From positions 62,001 to 126,000 of the forward strand of contig NZ_JSFK01000015.1 of the NCBI RefSeq assembly GCF_000783395.1: a stretch of DNA of 64,000 nucleotides, in the 5' to 3' direction. Source of the DNA: Pseudomonas chlororaphis (GTDB lineage Bacteria > Pseudomonadota > Gammaproteobacteria > Pseudomonadales > Pseudomonadaceae). Positions 15,445 to 23,253 of the stretch are shown here, piece by piece. The notes below the pieces were generated by a model. That model ran no database searches. It was not told where the DNA came from and saw only the letters and a program-made list of their open reading frames with translations. Made by a program: the position numbers and the translations under genes. Within the stretch, counting starts at the first letter, position 1. The number at the start of each line of letters is the position of its first letter.

Positions 15445-16236
15445 TCACGCGGCTTTTGGTTTCGGCGGAAACTTCGGTGCGTGCAGGCCCAGCTGCATGC
15501 CTTGGCGAACCATGGCCATGATGTCTTCATGGGCCACGTCGAACAGACGCTTGAGGTTCGGCAGGACAAAGTACAGCGGTTGCAGGATGTCGATGCGATA
15601 CGGCGTGCGCATGGCTTCGAGCGGATCGAAGGCTTGATGCTCAGGTTCGTCCGACAGCGAGTAAACGGTTTCTTTGGGTGAAGACAGGATGCCGCCACCG
15701 TAGATGCGTTTGCCTTGCGGGGTATCGACCAGGCCGAACTCGATGGTCATCCAGTAAAGGCGCGCCAGGTACACGCGTTCTTCTTTGGTCGCTTGCAGGC
15801 CAAGCTTGCCGTAGGTGTGGGTGAATTCGGCGAAATACGGGTTGGTCAGCAGCGGGCAGTGACCAAAGATCTCGTGGAAAATATCCGGCTCTTGCAGATA
15901 ATCCAGCTCTTCGCGGGTACGGATAAATGTCGCGACGGGAAACTGCTTGCTGGCGAGCAATTCAAAGAAGGTCTGGAAGGGAATCAACGCCGGAACACGG
16001 GCGACCTGCCAACCGGTGGTCTCGCCGAGCACCTTGTTGATCTCGCCCAGTTGCGGGATGCGGTCGTGGGGCAGACCGAGTTTTTCGATACCGTCCAGGT
16101 ATTCCTGGCAGGCACGCCCTTCAATCACTTTCAACTGGCGAGTGATCAGCGTGTTCCACACCGCGTGTTCTTCGGCGGGGTAGTCGATAAAACCTTGCGC
16201 ATCGGGCTCACGGGCCACGTATTGCGTCTGCTTCAT
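15445..16236 (-). CDS. phhA: Phenylalanine-4-hydroxylase
   Basis: PhhA is the pterin-dependent non-heme iron enzyme that hydroxylates phenylalanine to tyrosine. The 263-residue length is normal for the bacterial catalytic domain without the regulatory domain of animal enzymes. The iron facial triad is visible: two His in FHEIFGHCPLL and the Glu in RLYWMTIEFGLVDT. It is first in the phhABC operon. A PhhR-type box lies about 120 bases upstream of its start, and phhR is divergent. In related species the promoter is sigma-54 dependent; I could not identify a clean -24/-12 pair here. Confidence 0.95.
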   Translation of the reverse strand: MKQTQYVAREPDAQGFIDYPAEEHAVWNTLITRQLKVIEGRACQEYLDGIEKLGLPHDRIPQLGEINKVLGETTGWQVARVPALIPFQTFFELLASKQFPVATFIRTREELDYLQEPDIFHEIFGHCPLLTNPYFAEFTHTYGKLGLQATKEERVYLARLYWMTIEFGLVDTPQGKRIYGGGILSSPKETVYSLSDEPEHQAFDPLEAMRTPYRIDILQPLYFVLPNLKRLFDVAHEDIMAMVRQGMQLGLHAPKFPPKPKAA

Positions 16237-16357
16237 ACTGCTCTCCTGCTAGGGGAATTCGTTCTTGTTATGTCCTGCAATGGACTCAGAATTACCTGAG
16301 AGCGGGTTGATGTGCAGCAGGTTGAGTGGCCTGTGCGTAGGAAATTTCTCTTTGATT

Positions 16358-16375
16358 CGTAAAGTTATCGTTACG
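16358..16375. promoter_or_regulatory. PhhR box upstream of phhA
   Basis: CGTAAA-N6-GTTACG is a close match to the TyrR/PhhR consensus TGTAAA-N6-TTTACA. It sits between the divergent phhA and phhR genes, where PhhR is expected to activate phhABC in response to Phe or Tyr. Confidence 0.65.
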
Positions 16376-16490
16376 GTTTGGCGGATATCTCGCGTTTGCG
16401 GTGATTCACGGGTTTGAAAAGGTCAGTACCTGTCACATAATCTTGACAACTATCTGCGTGCCTCGACAGAAAAGTCGTGGTGCTTACCCT

Positions 16491-16579
16491 TGTGGGAGCG
16501 AGCCTGCTCGCGAATGCGATCTGCCTGACACATTAATGTTGAATGTGCCGCCGTCTTCGCGAGCAGGCTCGCTCCCACA
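16491..16579. repeat. REP-type inverted repeat pair, same family as at 1694
   Basis: Perfect 24-base arms (16491-16514 and 16556-16579) with a 41-base spacer. The arms are identical in sequence to those at 1694-1785, while the spacer differs. Confidence 0.85.
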
Positions 16580-16623
16580 GGTTCTGTATTTAACTTAATG
16601 ACTGGTTTGGCGGGTTTTCTCCT

Positions 16624-18189
16624 ATGCGCATCAAAGTCCACTGCCAGAACCGCATCGGCATCCTGCGCGACATCCTCAACCTGCTGGTGGCGTACGGCAT
16701 CAACGTCGCGCGCGGTGAGGTCGGTGGCGAGCATGGCAATGCGATCTACCTGCACTGTCCGAACCTGATCAATATTCAGTTTCAAGCGCTGAGGCCGAAG
16801 TTCGAGGCGATCGCCGGGGTGTTTGGCGTCAAGCGGGTAGGGCTGATGCCCAGCGAACGACGGCACATGGAGTTGAACGCCTTGCTCGGCGCACTGGAGT
16901 TTCCGGTGCTGTCGATCGACATGGGCGGCTCGATCGTCGCGGCCAACCGTGCGGCGGCGCAGTTGCTCGGTGTGCGCGTCGATGAAGTGCCAGGGATTCC
17001 GCTGTCGCGCTACGCCGAAGATTTCGATTTACCGGAGTTGGTGCGTGCGAATAAATCGCGAATCAACGGCATGCGGGTCAAGGTCAAAGGCGACATCTTT
17101 CTCGCTGACATCGCGCCGCTGCAATCGGAACACGACGACAGCGAAGCCATGGCTGGCGCGGTGCTGACCTTGCATCGCGCCGACCGCGTTGGCGAGCGCA
17201 TCTACAACGTGCGCAAGCAGGAACTGCGGGGCTTCGACAGCATCTTCCAGAGCTCCAAAGTCATGGCCGCCGTGGTGCGTGAAGCGCGGCGTATGGCGCC
17301 GCTGGATGCGCCGCTATTGATTGAGGGCGAAACCGGCACCGGCAAGGAATTGCTCGCACGCGCCTGTCACCTCGCCAGTCCGCGCGGGCAGTCGCCGTTG
17401 ATGGCGCTCAACTGCGCAGGCCTGCCTGAGTCGATGGCCGAGACTGAGTTGTTCGGTTACGGCCCCGGCGCCTTTGAAGGTGCGCGGGCTGAAGGCAAGC
17501 TCGGCCTGCTGGAGCTGACGGCGGGCGGCACATTGTTTCTCGACGGCGTTGGTGAAATGAGCCCGCGTCTTCAAGTGAAATTACTGCGTTTTTTGCAGGA
17601 TGGTTGCTTCCGCCGAGTCGGCAGCGATGAAGAGGTCTATCTGGATGTGCGGGTGATCTGCGCCACTCAGGTGGACTTGTCGGAGCTGTGCGCAAGCGGC
17701 GAGTTTCGCCAGGATTTATATCACCGCTTGAACGTGCTTTCCCTGCACATCCCGCCGCTGCGCGAATGCCTCGACGGCTTAACCCCGCTGGTCGAACACT
17801 TTCTCGATCAGGCCAGTCGGCAGATCGGTTGCTCGCTGCCGAAACTGGCGCCGGCGGCGATGGATCGGCTCAGTCATTACCACTGGCCGGGCAACGTGCG
17901 GCAACTGGAGAACGTGCTGTTCCAGGCGGTTTCGCTGTGCGACGGCGGCACGGTGAAGGCCGAGCATATTCGTCTGCCGGATTACGGCGTGCGTCAGCCG
18001 CTTGGCGATTTCTCGCTGGAGGGTGGGCTGGACGAGATTGTCGGGCGCTTTGAGAAAGCGGTGCTGGAGCGGTTGTATTCCGAGCATCCGAGCAGTCGGC
18101 AGTTGGGTAAACGGCTGGGGGTTTCGCACACCACCATTGCCAACAAGCTGCGTGAATACGAAGTCGGCAAAGAGCCGGGCAGCACATGA
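16624..18189 (+). CDS. phhR: PhhR, TyrR-type regulator of aromatic amino-acid metabolism
   Basis: A 521-residue regulator. Domains in order are an N-terminal ACT domain (MRIKVHCQNRIGILRDILNL, residues 1-70), a PAS domain (about 80-190), an AAA+ sigma-54-type domain (about 205-430) and a Fis-type helix-turn-helix at the end (SSRQLGKRLGVSHTTIANKL). Walker A is GETGTGKE. The sigma-54 contact loop reads GAFEGA instead of GAFTGA, as expected for TyrR-like proteins that can work at sigma-70 promoters. It lies divergent from phhABC. PhhR binds Phe or Tyr and activates catabolism and uptake of aromatic amino acids; boxes at 16358 and 5035 are candidate targets. Confidence 0.93.
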   Translation: MRIKVHCQNRIGILRDILNLLVAYGINVARGEVGGEHGNAIYLHCPNLINIQFQALRPKFEAIAGVFGVKRVGLMPSERRHMELNALLGALEFPVLSIDMGGSIVAANRAAAQLLGVRVDEVPGIPLSRYAEDFDLPELVRANKSRINGMRVKVKGDIFLADIAPLQSEHDDSEAMAGAVLTLHRADRVGERIYNVRKQELRGFDSIFQSSKVMAAVVREARRMAPLDAPLLIEGETGTGKELLARACHLASPRGQSPLMALNCAGLPESMAETELFGYGPGAFEGARAEGKLGLLELTAGGTLFLDGVGEMSPRLQVKLLRFLQDGCFRRVGSDEEVYLDVRVICATQVDLSELCASGEFRQDLYHRLNVLSLHIPPLRECLDGLTPLVEHFLDQASRQIGCSLPKLAPAAMDRLSHYHWPGNVRQLENVLFQAVSLCDGGTVKAEHIRLPDYGVRQPLGDFSLEGGLDEIVGRFEKAVLERLYSEHPSSRQLGKRLGVSHTTIANKLREYEVGKEPGST

Positions 18190-18295
18190 TCGTTCCCACG
18201 CTCTGCGTGGGAATGCAGCCCGGGACGCTCCGCGTCCCAAAGCAGACGCAGAGCGTCCATTGAGGCATTCCCACGCGGAGCGTGGGAGCGATCAT
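18186..18295. repeat. Long palindromic intergenic repeat, copy 2
   Basis: Outer arms 18186-18215 and 18266-18295 are near-perfect inverted repeats built on CCCACGCTCTGCGTGGG, and an inner stem lies between them. It overlaps the last bases of phhR. It is the reverse-oriented counterpart of the copy at 13659-13769, so the two copies bracket the phhC-phhR block. Confidence 0.85.
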
Positions 18296-18416
18296 TCGAG
18301 GGGATTGCCGCCAAGCGGCATAACACCGCCGGTTTTTCGACTTCGATACATTTCAAATTTCCCCTCATCATCCTCCAAGTCCTTTGTTTACCGGGCCTTT
18401 GTGCGCCAGAAAAAAG

Positions 18417-18434
18417 TTGGTCTGCAAATTGCTT
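18417..18434 (+). promoter_or_regulatory. Sigma-54 promoter for flgF operon
   Basis: TTGGTCTGCAAATTGCTT has GG (18419-18420) and GC (18431-18432) separated by exactly 10 bases, with a TTGC -12 element. It is 56 bases before the flgF start, matching the sigma-54/FleQ-FleR control expected for this operon. Confidence 0.8.
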
Positions 18435-18489
18435 ATGGCTCAGCAGTACAGCGGTGGGCGGCAAACGTCCGGCATGCAGAGGAAAGAGT

Positions 18490-19230
18490 GTGGACAAGTA
18501 CCTTTATGTGGCAATGACCGGCGCCAGCCAGAATGCGCTGGCGCAAAAGGCGCATGCCAACAACCTGGCGAACATCTCCACCAACGGTTTTCAGCGCGAC
18601 CTGGAGCAGGCGCGTTCGATGCCGGTGTTCGGTGACAGCTTTCCGGCGCGTGCGTTTGCCATGAGCGAACGGCCTGCCACCGACTTCACCCCGGGCTCGC
18701 TGGTGCAGACCGGTCGTGACCTCGACGTCGCGGTGACCGGCAACGGTTTCATTGCCGTGCAGAACCCTAACGGCGGCGAAAGCTACGTGCGCACCGGCAG
18801 CCTCAACGTCGACGCCCTCGGCGTTTTGCGTGCCGGCAACGGTATGCCGGTGATCGGCAACGGCGGTCCGATCGCCGTGCCGCCCGAGCAGCAGATCGAA
18901 GTCGGTGAAGACGGCACCATCAGTATTCGTGCGATGGGCGAAGGCCCGCGCGTCATGGCGGAAGTCGACCGGATCAAACTGGTCAACCCGGACATCAAGA
19001 ACATGAACAAGGGCCTCGACGGCTCGATCTACACCAAGGACGGCCAGCCGGCGCAGGCCGATGCCAACGTCAAACTGGTGTCGGGTTTCCTTGAGTCGAG
19101 CAACGTCAACGCCGTCGAAGAGATGACCTCGGTGCTGGCGCTGGCCAAGCAGTTCGAGTTGCACGTCAAGATGATGAACACCGCCAAAGACGACGACCAG
19201 GCCATGGCTCGGGTCTTGCAGATCAGCTAA
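18490..19230 (+). CDS. flgF: Flagellar proximal rod protein FlgF
   Basis: A 246-residue rod protein of the periplasmic flagellar axle. It has the N-terminal flagellar rod/hook signature QNALAQKAHANNLANISTNGF and the C-terminal SSNVNAVEEMTSVLALAKQFELHVKMM coiled-coil region. The GTG at 18490 was chosen because it gives the typical (M)DKYLYVAMTGA start and follows GGAAAGAG; the frame extends upstream but without a ribosome site. It is first in flgFGHIJKL, behind a sigma-54 promoter. The genes flgBCDE, which precede it in P. aeruginosa, are not here; phhR is. Confidence 0.94.
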   Translation: MDKYLYVAMTGASQNALAQKAHANNLANISTNGFQRDLEQARSMPVFGDSFPARAFAMSERPATDFTPGSLVQTGRDLDVAVTGNGFIAVQNPNGGESYVRTGSLNVDALGVLRAGNGMPVIGNGGPIAVPPEQQIEVGEDGTISIRAMGEGPRVMAEVDRIKLVNPDIKNMNKGLDGSIYTKDGQPAQADANVKLVSGFLESSNVNAVEEMTSVLALAKQFELHVKMMNTAKDDDQAMARVLQIS

Positions 19231-19275
19231 TTATCAGAACGTCGCGCCGAAAAACAGGCGCACGAGGAGAATCGA

Positions 19276-20061
19276 ATGCTTCCGGCTCTATGGGTTGCCA
19301 AAACCGGTCTGTCCGCCCAGGACACCAACCTGACCACCATTTCCAACAACCTGGCAAACGTGTCGACCACGGGTTTCAAACGTGATCGCGCCGAGTTCCA
19401 GGACTTGCTCTATCAGATCAAGCGTCAGCCAGGCGCCCAGTCGACTCAGGACAGCGAACTGCCGTCGGGTCTGCAACTGGGTACCGGTGTGCGCATCGTC
19501 GGCACCCAGAAAAACTTCACCGCCGGTAGCCTGCAAACCACCGAGCAGCCGCTGGACATGGCCATCGACGGTCGCGGTTTCTTCCAGATTCTGCAACCGG
19601 ACGGCACCACGTCGTACACCCGTGACGGTACGTTCCACCTCGATTCCAACGGCCAGATCGTTAACGCCAGCGGTTTCGCACTGGAACCGGCCATCGTCAT
19701 TCCGAACGATGCCCAGACCTTCACCGTCGGCCGTGACGGCACAGTGTCCATCACTGTCGCTGGCAACGCCGCGTCGCAGGTGATCGGCAACCTGCAAACC
19801 GCTGACTTCATCAACCCGGCCGGTCTGCAAGCCGTGGGCAACAACCTGTTCCTGGAAACCGCGGCTTCCGGGGCGCCGCAAGTCGGCACCCCGGGTCTGG
19901 CCGGTTTCGGTACCACCCTGCAGAACACCCTGGAAACCTCCAACGTCAGCACTGTTGAGGAGATGGTCAACATGATCACCACTCAGCGCGCTTACGAGAT
20001 GAACTCCAAGGTGATCTCCACCGCTGACCAGATGCTCTCGTTCGTAACGCAGAATCTGTAA
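19276..20061 (+). CDS. flgG: Flagellar distal rod protein FlgG
   Basis: A 261-residue distal rod subunit, the family's usual length. N-terminal LPALWVAKTGLSAQDTNLTTISNNLANVSTTGFKRDRAEF and C-terminal NVSTVEEMVNMITTQRAYEMNSKVISTADQML are the conserved helices that pack in the rod. It follows flgF by 45 bases with a GAGGAG ribosome site. FlgG stacks on FlgF and is surrounded by the P and L rings encoded next. Confidence 0.96.
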   Translation: MLPALWVAKTGLSAQDTNLTTISNNLANVSTTGFKRDRAEFQDLLYQIKRQPGAQSTQDSELPSGLQLGTGVRIVGTQKNFTAGSLQTTEQPLDMAIDGRGFFQILQPDGTTSYTRDGTFHLDSNGQIVNASGFALEPAIVIPNDAQTFTVGRDGTVSITVAGNAASQVIGNLQTADFINPAGLQAVGNNLFLETAASGAPQVGTPGLAGFGTTLQNTLETSNVSTVEEMVNMITTQRAYEMNSKVISTADQMLSFVTQNL

Positions 20062-20113
20062 TCAAGTCTATGAGGCGGCCATGAGGTCGCCTGCAACACC
20101 GTGAGGTAGGGTC

Positions 20114-20809
20114 ATGAATCGCTTCGTATCTGTTCTGGCATTGAGTGGGGTCGTCTCGCTCGCGGGCTGCGTCGCTCCGACGCCCAAGCCCAATGACCCT
20201 TACTACGCCCCGGTGTTGCCGCGCACGCCGTTGCCGGCTGCCGCCAATAATGGCTCGATCTATCAGGCCGGCTTCGAGCAGAACCTGTACAGCGATCGCA
20301 AGGCTTTCCGGGTCGGTGACATCATCACCATCACCCTGAACGAGCGCACGCAGGCGAGCAAGAACGCCAACTCGCAGATGGACAAGAACAGCGACAACAA
20401 GGTCGGTCTGACCTCGTTGTTCGGCTCCAGCTTGACCACCAACAACCCGATCGGCGGCAACGACCTGAGTCTGAACGCCGGCTACAGCGCCGACCGCTCG
20501 ACCAAGGGCGACGCCAAGTCCGGGCAGAGCAACAGCTTGACCGGTTCGATCACCGTGACCGTCGCTGACGTGCTGCCCAACGGCATCATCGCCGTGCGTG
20601 GCGAGAAGTGGCTGACGCTGAACACCGGTGACGAACTGGTGCGCATCGCCGGCCTGGTACGCGCCGATGACATCGCCACGGACAACACCGTGTCGTCGAC
20701 CCGGGTCGCCGATGCACGCATCACCTACTCGGGTACCGGCGCATTTGCCGATACGAGTCAGCCAGGCTGGTTCGACCGTTTCTTCCTCAGCCCGCTGTTC
20801 CCTTTCTAG
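20114..20809 (+). CDS. flgH: Flagellar L-ring lipoprotein FlgH
   Basis: A 231-residue outer-membrane lipoprotein forming the L ring. The signal peptide ends in the lipobox SLAGC, with Cys19 as the lipidated residue. The conserved core begins with [21 protein letters not shown] and ends [14 protein letters not shown]. Its TAG stop is immediately followed by the GTG of flgI with no gap. Confidence 0.96.
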   Translation: MNRFVSVLALSGVVSLAGCVAPTPKPNDPYYAPVLPRTPLPAAANNGSIYQAGFEQNLYSDRKAFRVGDIITITLNERTQASKNANSQMDKNSDNKVGLTSLFGSSLTTNNPIGGNDLSLNAGYSADRSTKGDAKSGQSNSLTGSITVTVADVLPNGIIAVRGEKWLTLNTGDELVRIAGLVRADDIATDNTVSSTRVADARITYSGTGAFADTSQPGWFDRFFLSPLFPF

Positions 20810-21925
20810 GTGGCTACGTTGAATCTGAAAAGCTTCATGCTGGCGGCGACCCTGATGTCCGCCGCTTTTGGTGCCCACGCCGAGCGGCTGAAAGATATCG
20901 CCAGCATTTCCGGCGTGCGTTCCAACCAGTTGATCGGTTACGGCCTGGTGGTCGGGCTTAACGGCACCGGCGACCAGACGACGCAAACCCCGTTCACCCT
21001 GCAGACCTTCAACAACATGCTCTCGCAGTTCGGCATCAAGGTGCCGCCGGGATCGGGCAACGTGCAGTTGAAGAACGTCGCGGCGGTGTCGATCAGTGCC
21101 GACTTGCCGGCGTTCGCCAAGCCCGGTCAGCAGGTCGACATCACGGTGTCCTCGATCGGTAACTCCAAGAGCCTGCGTGGTGGCACCTTGTTGCTGACGC
21201 CGCTCAAGGGTATCGACGGCAACGTCTACGCGGTCGCTCAGGGCAACCTGGTGGTTGGCGGTTTCGACGCCGAAGGTCGTGACGGATCGAAGATCACCGT
21301 CAACGTTCCGTCGGCCGGTCGCATCCCTGGCGGTGCCTCGGTGGAACGTTCGGTACCGAGTGGTTTCAACCAGGGCAACAGCCTGACGCTGAACCTCAAC
21401 CGTTTCGACTTCACCACCGCCAAACGTATCGTCGACAAGATCAACGACATGCTCGGCCCTGGCGTTGCGCAAGCCATCGATGGCGGTTCGATCCGCGTCA
21501 CCGCGCCGCTCGACCCGAGCCAGCGCGTCGACTACTTGTCGATCCTGGAAAACCTCGAAGTCGATCCGGGTCAGGCGGTGGCGAAAGTCATCATCAACTC
21601 GCGTACCGGTACCATCGTCATCGGCCAGAACGTGAAAGTGTCGCCAGCCGCCGTGACCCACGGCAGCCTGACCGTGACCATCACCGAAGACCCGATCGTC
21701 AGCCAGCCCGGCCCTCTGTCCAATGGTCAGACGGCTGTTGTGCCGCGCTCGCGGGTGAATGCCGAGCAGGAAGCCAAGCCGATGTTCAAGTTCGGCCCGG
21801 GTACCACCCTCGACGAAATCGTGCGGGCGGTGAACCAGGTCGGCGCGGCACCGGGTGACTTGATGGCGATCCTCGAAGCCTTGAAGCAGGCCGGCGCGTT
21901 GCAAGCCGACCTTATCGTGATCTGA
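20810..21925 (+). CDS. flgI: Flagellar P-ring protein FlgI
   Basis: A 371-residue secreted protein that builds the P ring in the peptidoglycan layer. A cleavable signal peptide ([19 protein letters not shown]) precedes the mature start [23 protein letters not shown], typical of the family. The GTG at 20810 abuts the flgH stop; a TTG at 20819 is an alternative. Family blocks [34 protein letters not shown] close the protein. Confidence 0.95.
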   Translation: MATLNLKSFMLAATLMSAAFGAHAERLKDIASISGVRSNQLIGYGLVVGLNGTGDQTTQTPFTLQTFNNMLSQFGIKVPPGSGNVQLKNVAAVSISADLPAFAKPGQQVDITVSSIGNSKSLRGGTLLLTPLKGIDGNVYAVAQGNLVVGGFDAEGRDGSKITVNVPSAGRIPGGASVERSVPSGFNQGNSLTLNLNRFDFTTAKRIVDKINDMLGPGVAQAIDGGSIRVTAPLDPSQRVDYLSILENLEVDPGQAVAKVIINSRTGTIVIGQNVKVSPAAVTHGSLTVTITEDPIVSQPGPLSNGQTAVVPRSRVNAEQEAKPMFKFGPGTTLDEIVRAVNQVGAAPGDLMAILEALKQAGALQADLIVI

Positions 21926-21936
21926 GGCCGACCCTT

Positions 21937-23229
21937 ATGGATATGCGCAAAAGCGGTCTGGTCAGCAGCAGCGATTCGGGTTCCTACTCGGACCTCAATC
22001 GCCTGAATCAGCTCAAGGTCGGCGACAAGAACAGCGATGCGAACCTGCGCAAAGTCGCGCAGGAATTCGAATCGCTGTTCCTTGGCGAAATGCTCAAGTC
22101 GATGCGCTCGGCGACCAACGCCCTGGGTGAAGACAACCCGCTCAACACGCCGGCGGCCAAGCAGTATCAGGAAATGTACGACCAGCAACTGGCCGTTTCC
22201 ATGTCCCGCGAGGGCGGTGGTATCGGTCTGGCCGACGTGCTGATGCGGCAGATGTCGAAGAACAAGCCAATGGCGCCGGGCGAGGCCGCTGCTGCGTCCG
22301 CGGCCAAGCAGGAAGAAGCCAAGGCAAAAGCCGCGGCCGTGGTCACACCGGTTGCCGCTGGCACCGTTGCCACCAACGGCCCGTTGTCGCGCCTCAATGG
22401 CGAGCGTCCGTTGTGGGCGTCGCGTTCGGTGAATGCGCCGAACACGCAACTCGCCCATCGCAATGACATGGAAATGATCAACCAGCGTCGTCTGGCGTTG
22501 CCGCCGAAACTGGCCGATCGTTTGCTCGCCGGGCTGGTGCCGTCGGCCACACCGACGGCAGCAACCCAGTTGCCGCAACGCGCCGCAACTGCCGCTACAA
22601 CCGGTGCCGGGCCGCTGTACAACGGCGACTGGCTGGCGCGCGCCGAGGGCGAAAAAGCCTCTGGCGGCCAGATGCAGGTCTACGGTCGTGCCATGGCGCA
22701 GATTCCGCTGGCGCCGGCGAAAAAGGCCTTCAGTTCCGCCGACGAATTCGTCAACACCATGCTGCCGATGGCCAAGGAAGCGGCCGACCGCATCGGCGTC
22801 GATCCGCGTTATCTGGTGGCACAAGCGGCCTTGGAAACCGGTTGGGGCAAGTCGGTCATGCGCGCCCAGGATGGCAGCAGCAGCCACAACCTGTTCGGCA
22901 TCAAGGCGAGCAGCAACTGGAAGGGCGATTCGGCCCGGGCGATCACCAGCGAGTTCCGCAATGGCGAGATGGTCAAGGAGACGGCCGAGTTCCGTTCCTA
23001 TGCCTCGTACAAGGACAGCTTCCACGATCTGGTGACTTTGCTGCAGTCCAATAATCGCTATCAAGATGTCGTGAAGTCTGCCGATAACCCAGAACAGTTT
23101 GTACGCGAGTTGCAAAAGGCCGGTTACGCCACCGACCCGAACTACGCAAGCAAGATTTCGCAGATTGCCAAGCAGATGAACAGTTTCCAAAACTACGCTG
23201 CGGCGGGTGTATCCACCACGCCTTTATAA
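21937..23229 (+). CDS. flgJ: FlgJ, rod cap and peptidoglycan hydrolase
   Basis: A 430-residue bifunctional protein. The N-terminal part (about 30-110) is the rod scaffold, seen in EFESLFLGEMLKSMR. A Pro/Ala-rich linker (about 115-240) follows. The C-terminal about 155 residues are a glucosaminidase domain with AQAALETGWGKSVMR, containing the expected catalytic Glu, and SSHNLFGIKASSNWKG. It opens a hole in the cell wall for rod passage. The linker is longer than in enteric FlgJ (about 315 residues). Confidence 0.95.
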   Translation: MDMRKSGLVSSSDSGSYSDLNRLNQLKVGDKNSDANLRKVAQEFESLFLGEMLKSMRSATNALGEDNPLNTPAAKQYQEMYDQQLAVSMSREGGGIGLADVLMRQMSKNKPMAPGEAAAASAAKQEEAKAKAAAVVTPVAAGTVATNGPLSRLNGERPLWASRSVNAPNTQLAHRNDMEMINQRRLALPPKLADRLLAGLVPSATPTAATQLPQRAATAATTGAGPLYNGDWLARAEGEKASGGQMQVYGRAMAQIPLAPAKKAFSSADEFVNTMLPMAKEAADRIGVDPRYLVAQAALETGWGKSVMRAQDGSSSHNLFGIKASSNWKGDSARAITSEFRNGEMVKETAEFRSYASYKDSFHDLVTLLQSNNRYQDVVKSADNPEQFVRELQKAGYATDPNYASKISQIAKQMNSFQNYAAAGVSTTPL

Positions 23230-23253
23230 GGCACAAGGTATAAGGTCTGAACC

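Larger units (their letters stand above)
16237..16623. other. 387-base phhA-phhR divergent intergenic region
   Basis: The gap holds the control region of both divergent genes. A PhhR box is at 16358-16375 and a REP doublet at 16491-16579, nearer phhR. No gene or RNA was recognised. Confidence 0.6.

Noticed and set aside
16260..16335. Possible sigma-54 promoter for phhA on the minus strand
   Set aside because: The best GG and GC pair is 11 bases apart rather than 10, which usually abolishes function.
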